Assembly: GCA_003194525.1 (NCBI GenBank)
Contig: NBIV01000079.1
Coordinates: forward strand, 124,001-188,000
Source: Gracilariopsis chorda
Taxonomy: Eukaryota > Rhodophyta > Florideophyceae > Gracilariales > Gracilariaceae
Length of the DNA stretch: 64,000 nt
Reading direction: 5' to 3'
In this document: piece by piece, positions 41,641 to 52,469 of the stretch
How the letters are laid out: the number at the start of each line of letters is the position of its first letter
Position numbering within the stretch: the first letter of the stretch is position 1
Notes under the pieces: generated by a model
Told to the model about the DNA's origin: nothing
The model's input: only the letters and a program-made list of their open reading frames with translations
The model's database searches: none
Program-made: the position numbers and the translations under genes

Positions 41641-44600
41641 TATTGTATTTCTCTCATTATTTTGTCAAAAACTTGCTTCTGGCCTTCTTTCAGATAATCA
41701 AATCGCTCTTTTAACCTTCGCTTGGACCTTGAAGAAGAGCTGCGACGTACTTCAGCTCGTTCCTCTGCTAATTGCAGTTCGCTCTCTCCGGGATAAATTT
41801 GTGATACAGTATGATGAAAGAAGGGATCATTTCTGATAAGCCGACCACCATATCTGTCCAAAATCTCAATGATTCTTCGATTGTATTCTTCCCTTCTTTG
41901 TGATCTGTTTCCCTCGGTTATATCTGCAGTTATAGCTCGTTCGTGTTTTGCAATCACAGTTTTAGGATTTAACCCTTGTCGAAAGAAAGTGACGACCAAG
42001 TAACGCAGCTCAGCAGGAGTAGAATGGTATCTTACTACCTCATCAAAAGCCGTTTCGTACTCTTCATTATGGATATATAGTCCAGTTGGTACTGCCGCTT
42101 CTCTAGAAGTTGAGCAAGATTCGCTCCCAACATTTTTTGGATCATCAAAGCAGCTGAATTCAGAGTTCATGAGCAGTATTCGAAGAGCGAACAGTTTGGG
42201 ATTTATGGGAGAAGCAATTCTAATTCGAGTCACAACTCGATCACTTTCGGATCCTTGCACGACGTACATTCGTGAACGTCGTCCATCCCGAGTAGATTCA
42301 GACTCTGGTACAGAGTGGGGTAGCTTATTGTATACAATTACACTCTCTCAGTATGTCATATAGTCCAATTCCATGTACCGGGAGGGTCGCTTGAAATATT
42401 CTTCCAGCAGGGAACGCTTCAGACGTCTAGGCAGTCTTACGTTTCGCATCAAAACCTGTCGCTCTCCACGGAGATGTATGTCAATTGCCTGTACAGTTGG
42501 ATTGATGCAAACATGCCTGCACTCAAAGAGGTTCCAATTAGGTTCAACCGCGCCCACTACTCTCGCTCTCATGCACGCCCTGATCTCACTTTCAAGCATG
42601 TCACTCTGTGCATCTGATTGGCTTTCCGTTCGACTTGATGCAAACAAATCCTGTTCTTTGGCACTCTTGAAAGCATACTTCATCAGGTATGCTACAGCGT
42701 TGCCAACCTCGGTTCTTTCAACAATGATGCGAGCCTTGTACTTCATTGTGAGATCTGGAATATACGGAACAACTTTCAAATCTTCTGTACTTCTTCTTCG
42801 ATAGGTCACTTGGTTTGGGTACTAATTTATCGTTATTTTAGTCACAATTGCTTTTCAATCATACCCAAATCAGGACCTCCAGTCAGAGGTACGATCACCG
42901 CGATAAGGAGAGTGTCTGCACATATTGAATTTCTTCAGCAATTTTCGGAGTTCCCGGTTTTCAGGCGAGTCACCCCAACGCAGTTCGGCTTTGGTCAAAG
43001 TTCCAATGATATTATGATCTTCAATTGCGCCCCCATCCAACTAAAGAAGAATATGATGATATGGAGTATTTCTCTTCTTGAATTCAAGTTTGGCGGCAAT
43101 CCCAATGCATTTCAAGCCAAAGAGCTGTTCAGAATAATTTTGTAAATCCTGTGGAGCAACGATTTTGCGTAATATCAGCGCGAATGCAACTCATAAGAGT
43201 ATGAAGTGGTCGCAGCAATGGATCTACGTTATATGAGTGAGACTCACGTGGAGTGGTACCAAGTGGATGGTTTAGTGTGTGCAAGTTCACCTAGAAAGGT
43301 AGGAATCTGGAGTCGATTGCAGAATAATAGACGCCTGTGTGCGTGTGCTACAGCGCCCTGCTGTGATGTTATGTTTTACTTGGGACGACCCCTCAGGGTG
43401 CCTGACACTGGTCTAGCCACGTGTGTGGACCTGAGGAGGTGTGCACTTATTTTAGTTAATTATTACTATTCATTTCTGTAGTGTATCCATTTAGATGGGC
43501 GCAAATTCACTGTCGCGAGCACTAGGTAAAGTCGGCCCGAGTCTTTGGTCACACATAAGTGTTCAGTTTGACCTGAAAAGTCCGGCTCTGGATTGTATTG
43601 CCTTTGCAGCGTGCACTACTCCACCCGGAGGGTTACCGCAATCGGTTTGTACTATCCACCCGCTCTGTACGACTACAGATATACTGTGTTCAGTAATTGT
43701 CGTATGACTACTATTTTCTCTTTGTTACAGATATCGATCCTGTATTGGGTATCCCTTTGTTTTTTCTTGCTGCTTTTGCACCCACCGTCGGGTCTGTTCC
43801 CGCTGTCTGCACGACCTGTAAGGTGGTTCCGTTCTGTCTTTGGATAGCCCCCTTTTCTGCGTTCGCACTGGTCCACCGTACGTGTTTTTCACCGTTTCCC
43901 GGTTTTCTCGTTCCTCTTTACCTGCGTGGTATTTCCGAACTACCGTCAGTCTTTCAACCGACATCTGGGTAGAGGGAGGGCTCAACCACTGAGTCTACCT
44001 CGCAAGAGGGAAAGGGACTCAGGCATCCTTGAGTGTCACCCATTCCCAGGTTTTGCACTACAGACCCTTCATGATTGAATTTGAATACTGGTTGTTTACT
44101 CTTGCAATAATTATTGCAAGACCTTATAAGGTCTGGCCTATCAAAAAGACGGCTTCTGTCTCCCTGTCTAGAACATGCTCCGGTTTTTCAATGTCAATAC
44201 TAAGCCTTTTCATCTCTTCCCGCCAGACGTTCATTTTCATTGTGATGAAAAGCGTCGGGGAGCCCAGTCCAGCGACCATTACAAGCACATCCAGTCGTTT
44301 TTGTCTCCAGTACGCCGGAGAGTTTTTTGATTACCTGAAATGAAGAGTTTTCTGGGAGGGCCAAGTTCATCTGTTCCGGTATAGGTTCCAGCTCGCAGCT
44401 CACGTTCTACAACCATTCTAATCTGTTCTGTTTCTAATTGAAGAATTCTCAAGCCTTCAAGGTTTCTGCGAGTACGAAGCAACCATTGCTGAAAAGAGTG
44501 CCAGATTTCAGCCGCAAATGATCGGTATACAGTATTCGCTTAGAGAGTTCTGCGCATGTTAGGATCCTATTGTCTCGGTTGTTCGCATTCCTTAATGAAA

Positions 44601-44700
44601 TATACGTTGCTGTATCATACAGGGCATAAATCTCACCGTCAGGGTTGAGCAGTGGAAAAGCCTTTTTCTCATCTTTCATTGAATCAGGCTTCAAACGCTT
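41589..44700 (-). pseudogene. Helitron 1, Rep (HUH) domain and linker
   Basis: Pieces read in order: FPLLNPDGEIYAL; a conserved LQLETEQIRMVVERELRAG; LFITMKMNVWREEM; after an inserted block, FGLKCIGIAAKLEF then TPYHHILL (43053-43058 codes the His pair); KVVPYIPDLTMKYKARI with VAYLMKYAFKS (42700); and a linker with RRIIEILDRYGGRLIRNDPF. The position of the usual HxH motif reads Y-H-H. TAG at 43041-43043 stands where Trp is expected. The Rep enzyme would nick and join strands in rolling-circle transposition. Confidence 0.75.
43150..44062. mobile_element. 913-bp LTR-like insertion in Helitron 1 (solo-LTR candidate, fossil)
   Basis: The Rep reading of Helitron 1 stops at one edge and resumes at the other, whereas Helitron 2 is continuous there. 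The block begins TGTGGAGCAA and ends TTGCACTACA, so it has TGT...ACA inverted ends. That fits a solo LTR, though no exact target duplication is seen (AATCC against GACCC). Family and age are unclear. Confidence 0.45.
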
Positions 44701-46229
44701 GTACTTGACAACTTGACTTCAAAGATGTCCATTTGACATGTGATGAAATTCTTTTCCCCGTAAGAGCTGGGCGAGTGGGCCTTCCGACCTGAACAGTCCA
44801 CTTGGCTCTACGACGAAAGCTCTCATTGCAAGAGATCTACCTCGGCTGTCTTCTGGTAAAGGTCTTGCACCAGAGCTCACCTCGATTTGGGCTTCATGGG
44901 CATCTTGATAATTCCGGACCAATATTCCTTCCTGATCAGCTTCTGCAGAGATATGCAGAGTAGACTGGTCCGCTTTTGATCTCCTCCAAACACTTTCTTC
45001 TGGTTTGAACAAAGTTTTATACATCTGTTGGACAATGTCTTGTCTTGGTTGCAATAGATCTTATAACTTTGGAACAAAGTATTGAATATTTGGGTTAGAC
45101 ACTATTCTTCTCTTGGAAGAAGAATAATAATCCCGTGAATTAGGACTAGGAGGACCTCCCGACCACAAATGTCTGTAGCGCACGTCCTGGGCTGGAACAG
45201 AAAGAGACACATTGCCTTAAAGTCGAATAAGTGACGGACCTCCACCCCAAATGTACTTCATATCCATGAATGTGCCAAAGGTTGCAAATAACACATTTAA
45301 TTGTGTTGATAGCGTTTGAAAATAACGTAAGGGATATATGTATTCAAAATGCGAATTGATATGCTTTCGTCTGAAAGAAACTCCAAGCGAACTGGAGCTT
45401 TTATATCTATAGCACGTTCCCCTTGTCCCTGGACCAAGCAGAACTGTGCCACAATACTTGCCCATACGAATACGAAGCACCCACCCCGAATCCTTGACAG
45501 AACATCCAGTTGTTCGATGGCCCTTTGCACTGCACGTCCCACAACACGCTGGAAGTGTGCCAGTGACTCGTTGATACTCTGGATATGAAGAGCTTGGACG
45601 TGCGAAGCCTTCACGAAAATCTTCTGACCTTGCATTCCAGACATATTTTGCTCCATAGTGAATGCCTTGACAAGGTCTCCCAGCAAACCGTATAACCGTG
45701 CTCTCTCTTTCCTGTTGAATGCTGGAAGAAGGAGAAGAGTTCAAGTAAATAACTTCAAGATTATGAGGGTCCATAACATTTTGCGGAAGGTTGGTTCTGG
45801 TCCTTAAGTCCACCTACGCAAGCTCATCTATTATGTCTCGATGATGCACGGGCTGTACATTCTCCCTTGGAAGATTACCTGCTCCCAACCAGGATCCACC
45901 ACGTCTTGATAGTGTTCGATGCGAAGAAGAACTCTTGTCGGACTTCGGGAGCCGGAGAGAGATTGAGAGATTTGGTGATTACGTTTCGATGGAACATGTC
46001 CCGTCTCTGCCGCTTAAGAAGAGAACTGGTGTTGCACAATAGTTTCCCGCATGATATATACGTATAAAAATTGTCCTCATTTTCTCAAGAGTTTCCTGAC
46101 ACCAGCAGTACATTGACAATTTACATACGTAGTACTTTACTAAGTACATATGCATTGAATTCTTATTCAGTATTGGTTTCAGACGTCTATACATATCGAG
46201 TACGATTTTACCTACGTGTGCGGCGTAAA

Positions 46230-46625
46230 GTTAATTCATATTCTTGTTAGAGGGTTCTACGTTTGTTTTGTAGAAATATGTGGCCTACGTATGCACAACA
46301 TAGATTAAAACTGTTTTTATTAGAAGCGTATACGTTTGTAGTACTGCACAGCCTATATGTGCACTATGTACACTATAACTATTCTCATTAGAAGGGTATA
46401 CGTTTGCAGTACTGCGCAGCATATGTATGCAATATGTAAACTATAACTATTTTTGTTAGAAGCGTATACGTTTGCAGCCCTGTGCAGCCTACGTATGCAC
46501 TACGTAAAATAAAACTATTTTTAAAAAATTGGTATACGTGTACAGTACTGTGCAGCCCACGTATGCTCTACGTAAACTATAGCTATTTTTTTAGAAGGGT
46601 ATAAATATGTTGTACTGTATGTTAC
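46230..46625. repeat. 68-bp tandem repeat, five to six units
   Basis: GTATAC(G) landmarks occur at 46328, 46396, 46464, 46532 and 46599 (GTATAA), spaced 68, 68, 68 and 67 bp; a more diverged unit precedes at about 46254. Each unit has a TTAGAAGCGTATACG start, an AGTACTGxGCAGCCTACGTATGC middle and a TACGTAAACTATAACTATT end. The palindromes GTATAC, AGTACT and TACGTA recur in every unit. Confidence 0.85.
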
Positions 46626-47297
46626 TTTTTTTGTTCTTCGAATAGGATACGCTTTTATTTTACCTATTGTCTAATGTGCTGACAAATTTGTACTTAAGCT
46701 ACAATGTACTCTAAAATAACCGAAATCATTTCTTCAAGCATCCACTTACAACTTATTTCACTCTACTTTCTTCTTCGTTTCAACTATTCTCTAAAGCCAT
46801 GTCCAATCCGTCCCAAATAGAGGTTCGCTACATACAACTATGCCCTTTGCGTGACTAGAAGGATGCTGTTCTTCCGCGCTTGTGCACATTATTTGAAAAA
46901 TTGTTCGTAACACAGGCTGTATTGAAGCATATTTATGTGCACTGAAGCACTTTCAATTCTTTTTGGAAGCAATTTTGTGCTCCGTTGGCCCAAAGATCGA
47001 CACCGTCGACACGGATTTGGAAGACTACAGCCTGATTGGACGCAGCAAAAATTTCCCCGTTCATTGGCCGTCAGAGATATCCACTTGTGAGACAGGTTCG
47101 ACGGGGCTCATAGACGTTGAGGCTGTCGAGAGTGACAGATCTTACACATGCGCGACCGACTCGCAGCAGTAGGGAAAATCGTTTGATTAACATTTGCTAG
47201 TCGTTTGGAGGGACATAAATGTGCGTTTATTCATGTGTGCTAAGAGATAAACTTGCTCGTGGCCAGTGCAATTCTTAGGTAGGTTAGACAAGTAGAA
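46626..47297. other. Inter-Helitron region, no confident gene
   Basis: A plus-strand frame at 46963-47172 (69 codons, acidic) has no motif. Otherwise the stretch is AT-rich and featureless up to the hairpin at 47298. Confidence 0.35.
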
Positions 47298-47329
47298 GCG
47301 GCCTTTGGCTGCGGGTGGCGCTGCGCGCC
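47298..47329 (-). repeat. Isolated double hairpin of the Helitron 3'-end type
   Basis: On the minus strand, GGCGCGCAGCGCC is a perfect five-base stem with a GCA loop. A second GC-rich stem ends GGCCGC, followed by TTCTACTTGT and CTAA. CTAA would be a CTRR-type Helitron terminus. No helicase sequence adjoins directly. Confidence 0.55.
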
Positions 47330-47534
47330 ACATCATTTTTGTAGCTTCGTTAATTGAGTAGAGATTGCAGGCTCTCCGAGCACTTTGCTCCCTTACGCTC
47401 GCAATAGCGCCCATAGAGCCCCGGGGCGCCGCAGTGCCTAGAGTATCTAGAGCCATAGAGGTTTGTTTGTGGTGTCCTAATTTGACTGCAGTGCAAGCCA
47501 GTGAGGGGAAGCGCGACACTTTGCTTTCTATAAC

Positions 47535-47600
47535 TGGTTGGCACTACAGTCAGTATAAGAGTGCCAACCACTAAGCAGCCAGCTGTGCTGCTGCTGGTGA
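47535..47600. repeat. Fold-back repeat R3, copy a
   Basis: TGGTTGGCACT and AGTGCCAACCA form a perfect 11-bp inverted repeat around a 14-nt loop, followed by CTAAGCAGC. Related sequences with the same order lie at 54990-55110 and 55533-55585. The GGGAGGC(A/G)(G/T)TG(C/T)GC block downstream of copy a recurs after copy b. Confidence 0.6.
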
Positions 47601-47752
47601 AATTTTTAAATGATAGGGAGGCAGTGCGCTAAATCAGAGTTTTGCATTCGCTTGAAGGGGCATGCACGACGGTTTGTTGGCCAACCGACTCCATTCAATC
47701 AAGAACACACCCCTCATACAAGAACAAAGCATTAGAGTGGAAGGAAAAATAG

Positions 47753-47787
47753 AAGCGGCCTTCGACCGTAAGCAGCGCTGCGCGCCA
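47753..47787 (-). repeat. Helitron 2 3' double hairpin
   Basis: On the minus strand GGCGCGCAGCGC then GGTCGAAGGCC, ending GGCCGCTTCTA. This is the counterpart of 40092-40125. Confidence 0.6.
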
Positions 47788-47891
47788 GGGTAGCGTAGTG
47801 AAAAAAGAAGGTGGGAAGAAAAAAGGGTGGAGATAGCAAAAGGCGAAAAGCAAGTAGTTTAAGTCAATGCACGAAGAACGCAAGAAATATG

Positions 47892-50215
47892 ATTATGGTT
47901 GTGGAGAGATGCAGAACGGAATGACTTCAGGCAGCGCTGGTTTTGCGATGGCCACAGGAATGCGATGAATTGTTTGCGCATTCTCGGGTGTGAGCTGTGG
48001 ATCTTCCAGGAGCAGCACATGGTAGTTCCTTCAAAGGCACGACAATGCGACATACAACTGATCCACGCAGAAGAAGTTGGATTGCACATACACAACTTAG
48101 CCATACAAGGTCTTCCCCTGTCCTTTTTGAACGGTTGCTGCAAAGGCGAGGCGAATGAGAAACTGACTTCGAATCATGCAAATGTCTGGGAAAGAAAACT
48201 CGAAGTCGATAAGATGCAAGAGCTGTTGTTCCAGCACCTGTCCGTTCTATTCGAATCTAGCCACCTGCATCGTAGACTGATCGACAAGCACTACCACGAA
48301 CAGCTTTCCATTGACCACAGCGGGATGCAGCACGCTCCGAATGACCATGACTGGCTCACCAATCTTCAAGTCCAAACTATGAAGCTGTACCCCAGTAGGC
48401 GCATATTGATATGCAAACTCAAGAACGATAGTATTGAAGATGTCAAACTATGGGTCCTGTCCACAATCAGGTTGAAAAGTCGTGGCTAAAGGAAGATGGA
48501 AACGCGCACCAGGAAACAAATCCAGATCTGACGCATTATGATCGTTGACCATTTGATTTGTGGACGCAATGAGCATATTACTGTGATCTACATCCTCCTC
48601 GTGTAGTGTTCTGAGCCGATACCACAGGATTTAGTAAGCAGTTTGCATGCCACCTGTAGATCTGAGTGGTAGTGGAGTGTTGTGGATATTTGGTTGCGTT
48701 TAATGGAACGTAACAGTGACGCACATATCGGGTCATCGGCTTGGCGTAGTTCTTAAGTGAGGTACAGAACTTCAACCGAGCACAATGTCCACAGATCACT
48801 CTTCCATGGCAGCTCGTTGAACCTTTTTGTGTACAATCGTCTCAAATATCTACTCGGCTCAGCCTCCATGTATAGCTGAGGCACAACTGGAAGCAGCTGG
48901 GATTAGTCACATGATAGAACGATGGGCTAGCCCCCAAACGAAGGCGAATTTTCCATTCAACTGCAGCGAGGTTCTTTGAGCAACGCATCCATGAGTTCAA
49001 AGAGCCTTCGTGATAGCATGTAAGCCTCATCCAAAACGAGCAGTTACATTTCATGTAGCATTTCTGCACATTGAGATCGGGGACCGTACTTGGACAACGT
49101 TGCTGTAGTGCTGCTTGTATTGTCCATATCAGCTGCACCCAGTTCGAGCAGTCTATGTTAATTGTGGCCACCTTCTTAGAAGGATGCTGCAATGCCTGTT
49201 GTAGCAGTCATTTCGGCGAGCACTCTTTCCGACTCAGCGATATCGCAAAGGAGGTTGAGCACGTTTGTATTTCTGTTTCCTGCCGATCTTTATACAAATA
49301 ACACCTTTCCTGGAGTGCTTGTTCGCTTCTGCAGCTCCTTCCGTTCTTGCAATGCGGAAATGATGGTGTCAATGACTTGTCCCTAGCGAGGTTTTGAGGT
49401 TACGTAACGTGACTGCAAAGTTGACGCATTTTGCACCACTCGCGCGTCTCGATTTGTCGGAGCTCGATTCGTCTCAATGAATGCTGCATCATCTTGCTGT
49501 AGTTTTTGAGAGAAGAATCTGTGATCGCGAAGCAGTCGTCCACCGTGCCGGTCTGAGATCTCCATCACACGTCGATACATTTCTTACTTCCGTTGTTGCT
49601 CATCGCCTGTATGTATGTCGCAAAATAGCCCATTCCAGTTGTTGACAGCCATTTTCACTGGGTCTGTGCCTTGCTGGTATAATATAACAACCAGAAGTCG
49701 TAGCTTGGAGGGCATGCTGTACATGTGCACTGCTTTTTGGAACGCAATATCAAACTTGGTTCCGTCGGCGAGCTGTCGGCTTGCAATCGCCATTTCATGA
49801 TACGTTCCATAATGCTGTCGGTTGAACTTCCTTGCGCCCTCATAACAGCTCGAGCCGTGATTCATGAGCATCAAGTGAACAGCAAAAAGCTCAAAGTCGG
49901 ACGCTGACACATTTCTGATCCTTGCGACGCATTGCTCGTCTTCTGCGCGCTATACAACGTACATGGGCGGATCGCAGTCGTCTATTGGCACCTGAGTAAT
50001 GTCTCCGTCATGTTGAATAATCACACGTGTAGGAAGTGTGTGATACAAACGCACTTTTTCAAAATAAGAAAGGTAGTCGAGATTTGCGTATGATTCGGGT
50101 CTTGCAAAGTATCTCTCCAGCGTAGAGGGCTGCAATTCAGAAAGGAGCTAGTTTGTACCTCGCAGCAGAAACGTTCGCTCTCCTTCCAAAGGAATGGGCA
50201 GTCGCTCTGCTTTAG
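47892..50215 (-). pseudogene. Helitron 2, linker and Pif1-type helicase domain
   Basis: Readable motifs in order on the minus strand: the linker FAVHLMLMNHGSSCYEGARK and RRVMEISDRHGGRLLRD; a ruined Walker A (AGNRNTNVLNLL, near 49290); ATTGIAA (near 49190); Walker B LVLDEAYMLSRRLFELMDAL (near 49030); LAFAATVQKGQGKTLYG then FFCVDQLYVALS (48150-48045); and NYHVLLLEDPQL at the end. The loss of the Walker A Lys and several stops mean it cannot work. Confidence 0.78.
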
Positions 50216-50249
50216 GTAGGATTTGAACATGGCGAAACTCAAAACTTCT

Positions 50250-51180
50250 TTAAGCTGCGTTCACGGCGCCCACCACACGCGCTCGCATGTATGCACCAAT
50301 GTCGTTCTGCACCTGCTGCTCTTGCTGCTGCTCGTTCTGCCTGCCTTTTTCATTAGTACCACCAAAACTGAGCACCATCTCCTGCGCTTTGGGCTGCTTA
50401 AACACGTACTTCATCATATAGGCCATTGCGGCCCCTCCTTGCGTACGTTCTATGTTGATATGGGAGCGGTACTTCTTGGTCAGAGTTCGTTTATACGGCA
50501 CAATCTGGAGGTCTTCTTGCCTTCTTTTGCAGTAGATGACGCAATTCGTGCCTTCTCTAATGTTCGTCTCCAGCACAATCATGTTGCTGTACAATCCAAA
50601 CTTGCACCGTCCAGTGCGATTCCGACAATAGTAGGAGCGGCTGTGCATGTGCATGGTACGAATGAAGGCACGCAACGCGTTGTGTTCACCCTGACCACGT
50701 ACTTCTGCACGTATCAGCTCGTCAGTCACATCAACGTCTCCAATCACACCTCCCTCGAGCCACACGAGCATAGGGTGATGAGACACATTGCATTCTTGAA
50801 ACTCAAGCTTTGATGCAAGCCCCAAGCACTTCATTCCAAAGATGAGCTCCGAGTTCTTCACTAATTCCTTCATGAAGTCATTGGCGTACTGGTTGTACAC
50901 AATTTCAATCAGATCTGGTCGGTCAATTAGTCGACGGCGGTAACTCCGTGCGGTAAATGCGCTACGAGTTCTGGTGTCCACCCCAAGGTGCTGGATGTCC
51001 CCTCTCCATATGTTCATGGTGATTGTAATTAAAAGAGAGGTGCTCCTCTCCGCGCCACGATCGCCTGTAAAGCCATGCGCTTGTTCTTCCAGTACGCTGC
51101 CTAGTTGACCGAGTCATTGGGTAGAAAGATCCGTCCCATTTGCGCGAACAGGAATGGTGGCACGTGACCGGTCTGTGGTT
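50250..51180 (-). pseudogene. Helitron 2, Rep (HUH) domain
   Basis: A long open stretch reads NIWRGDIQHLGVDTRTRSAF, FGMKCLGLASKLEFQECNV, SHHPMLVWLEGG (50775-50780 codes the His pair), CKFGLYSNMIVLE, LQIVPYKRTLTKKYRSHINI and MAYMMKYVFKQPKAQE. This order is the Helitron Rep signature. Where most Helitrons have HxH, this copy has HHP. Upstream coding (AYWKNKRMALQAIVARRGAP) reaches about 51110 before a stop. This is the best preserved part of the element. Confidence 0.85.
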
Positions 51181-52469
51181 GTGTGTGCTGGATATATTTT
51201 GCTCTGGTACAATGCGTACCTGTGGTTATGTCTCCAGGAATCACAGTTGCATTTCCTCAATGTTTGTGTGGGTGTGAAGCATCTGTGGAGCAATATCCCT
51301 CTGCGGGAAATCCTTCCAAGATGTTCGCAGTCTTGCTCTATTGTGAGTTTGGCGCAGCGACAGAGCCCTCCGTACCACACGGCGTTTGGGTTTAAGAACA
51401 AGATGGTTTCCGGCTATACTGGTGGGGTTGATACCGAGAATCGGGTTACCATTTCGTCAATGCAGTGCACAGATCCATGTGAGCGGTGTTCTGGTCCAAG
51501 GAGAATCAAAAAAGGGAAAAGGGGAAAAGAGGAGAGACCAAAAGGGAAGGTAAACCCCGGCGGGTCGTGCGAAAAACCAAAAGAAACCCGGCGGTGGGGC
51601 GTGTTGCTCGTTCAGGCAGCACGGCAAAACTCAATAATGAGTCGAGCGGCTATTTGTTCCCACAATAGAAAGTAACCAAAACGGTAAGAACAGTGACCAC
51701 TGGGCGAACCCATGGGGTAAGACAAATCAGCGGTCCTTCGCGATACTGTGCTGTTGAGTATAACGAGACCAAATGCAGTGAAATATCAGCAGCAGTTGGC
51801 CACTTCCCGTAGGCGATAAATTCAGAGCTGAGTCACAGCTTGTCTTTACTTCAGGGTGAAACGGCAAGGCCGTATTCCCTTAAGTACTATAGGGTTACAA
51901 TAAAAAAAGAATACTACTACTGTATTGTGCCACACTTGTTGTCCACACTCTTGTGTAACTTGGCGGCACTGCCGCCCACGGTGCAACATGGCACATGTGA
52001 ATCATTCCAACCATGAATAGTATCCGTACGCTTGTCACGCGCCCATCAGTTCCAGATACCACGGAAATCACCCACAAAGTTTCCAAAAATACCAATTAAA
52101 TTCATATCGAATTTCACCCAATACTTCCGATGGTCCACTCATACCTGAGTTGAACTGATGCCACGTCCGTTTTCGAATCATTCATGATCCACCTCGCCTA
52201 GAGGCTATGCGCGCATGCATTGCTCTACAGCATCCACATTTCCATCAACGGTCCACTGATCAGAAGGATGTTGTCTGAGTACTGTCGTCTCTTCTCGTTT
52301 TCAGCCTAGCTGAGATTTTGGAGGTTCCAATCGTTGACGCTGAGACCTAAGCCCTGCTATGTGGAATTCCTTGCGTCCAGAAACAAGCCGATGTCAAACG
52401 GTTCGTGATGATCGTCGTACTGTTGGGGAAGAGGGAAATTGCCTTTCTCTGCAAGTTTGAAAGTGGGTT

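Larger units (their letters stand above)
40079..45813 (-). mobile_element. Helitron 1 (RepHel type), decayed
   Basis: The minus-strand translation runs from an N-terminal Cys-rich segment (GKYCGTVLL, near 45400) through FPLLNPDGEIYAL (near 44650), LFITMKMNVWREEM (near 44230), a Rep region, and a Pif1-type helicase ending at 40221. A double hairpin lies at 40092-40125 and the candidate 3' end is TTAG at 40079-40082. The 5' end was not fixed. The same protein order and several identical motifs recur in Helitron 2. A 0.9-kb insertion interrupts the Rep region at 43150-44062. Several stops and frame changes make it non-autonomous. Confidence 0.8.

Noticed and set aside
46230-46625. A CRISPR array
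   Set aside because: Units are contiguous with no unique spacers, and the setting is a eukaryotic transposon region.
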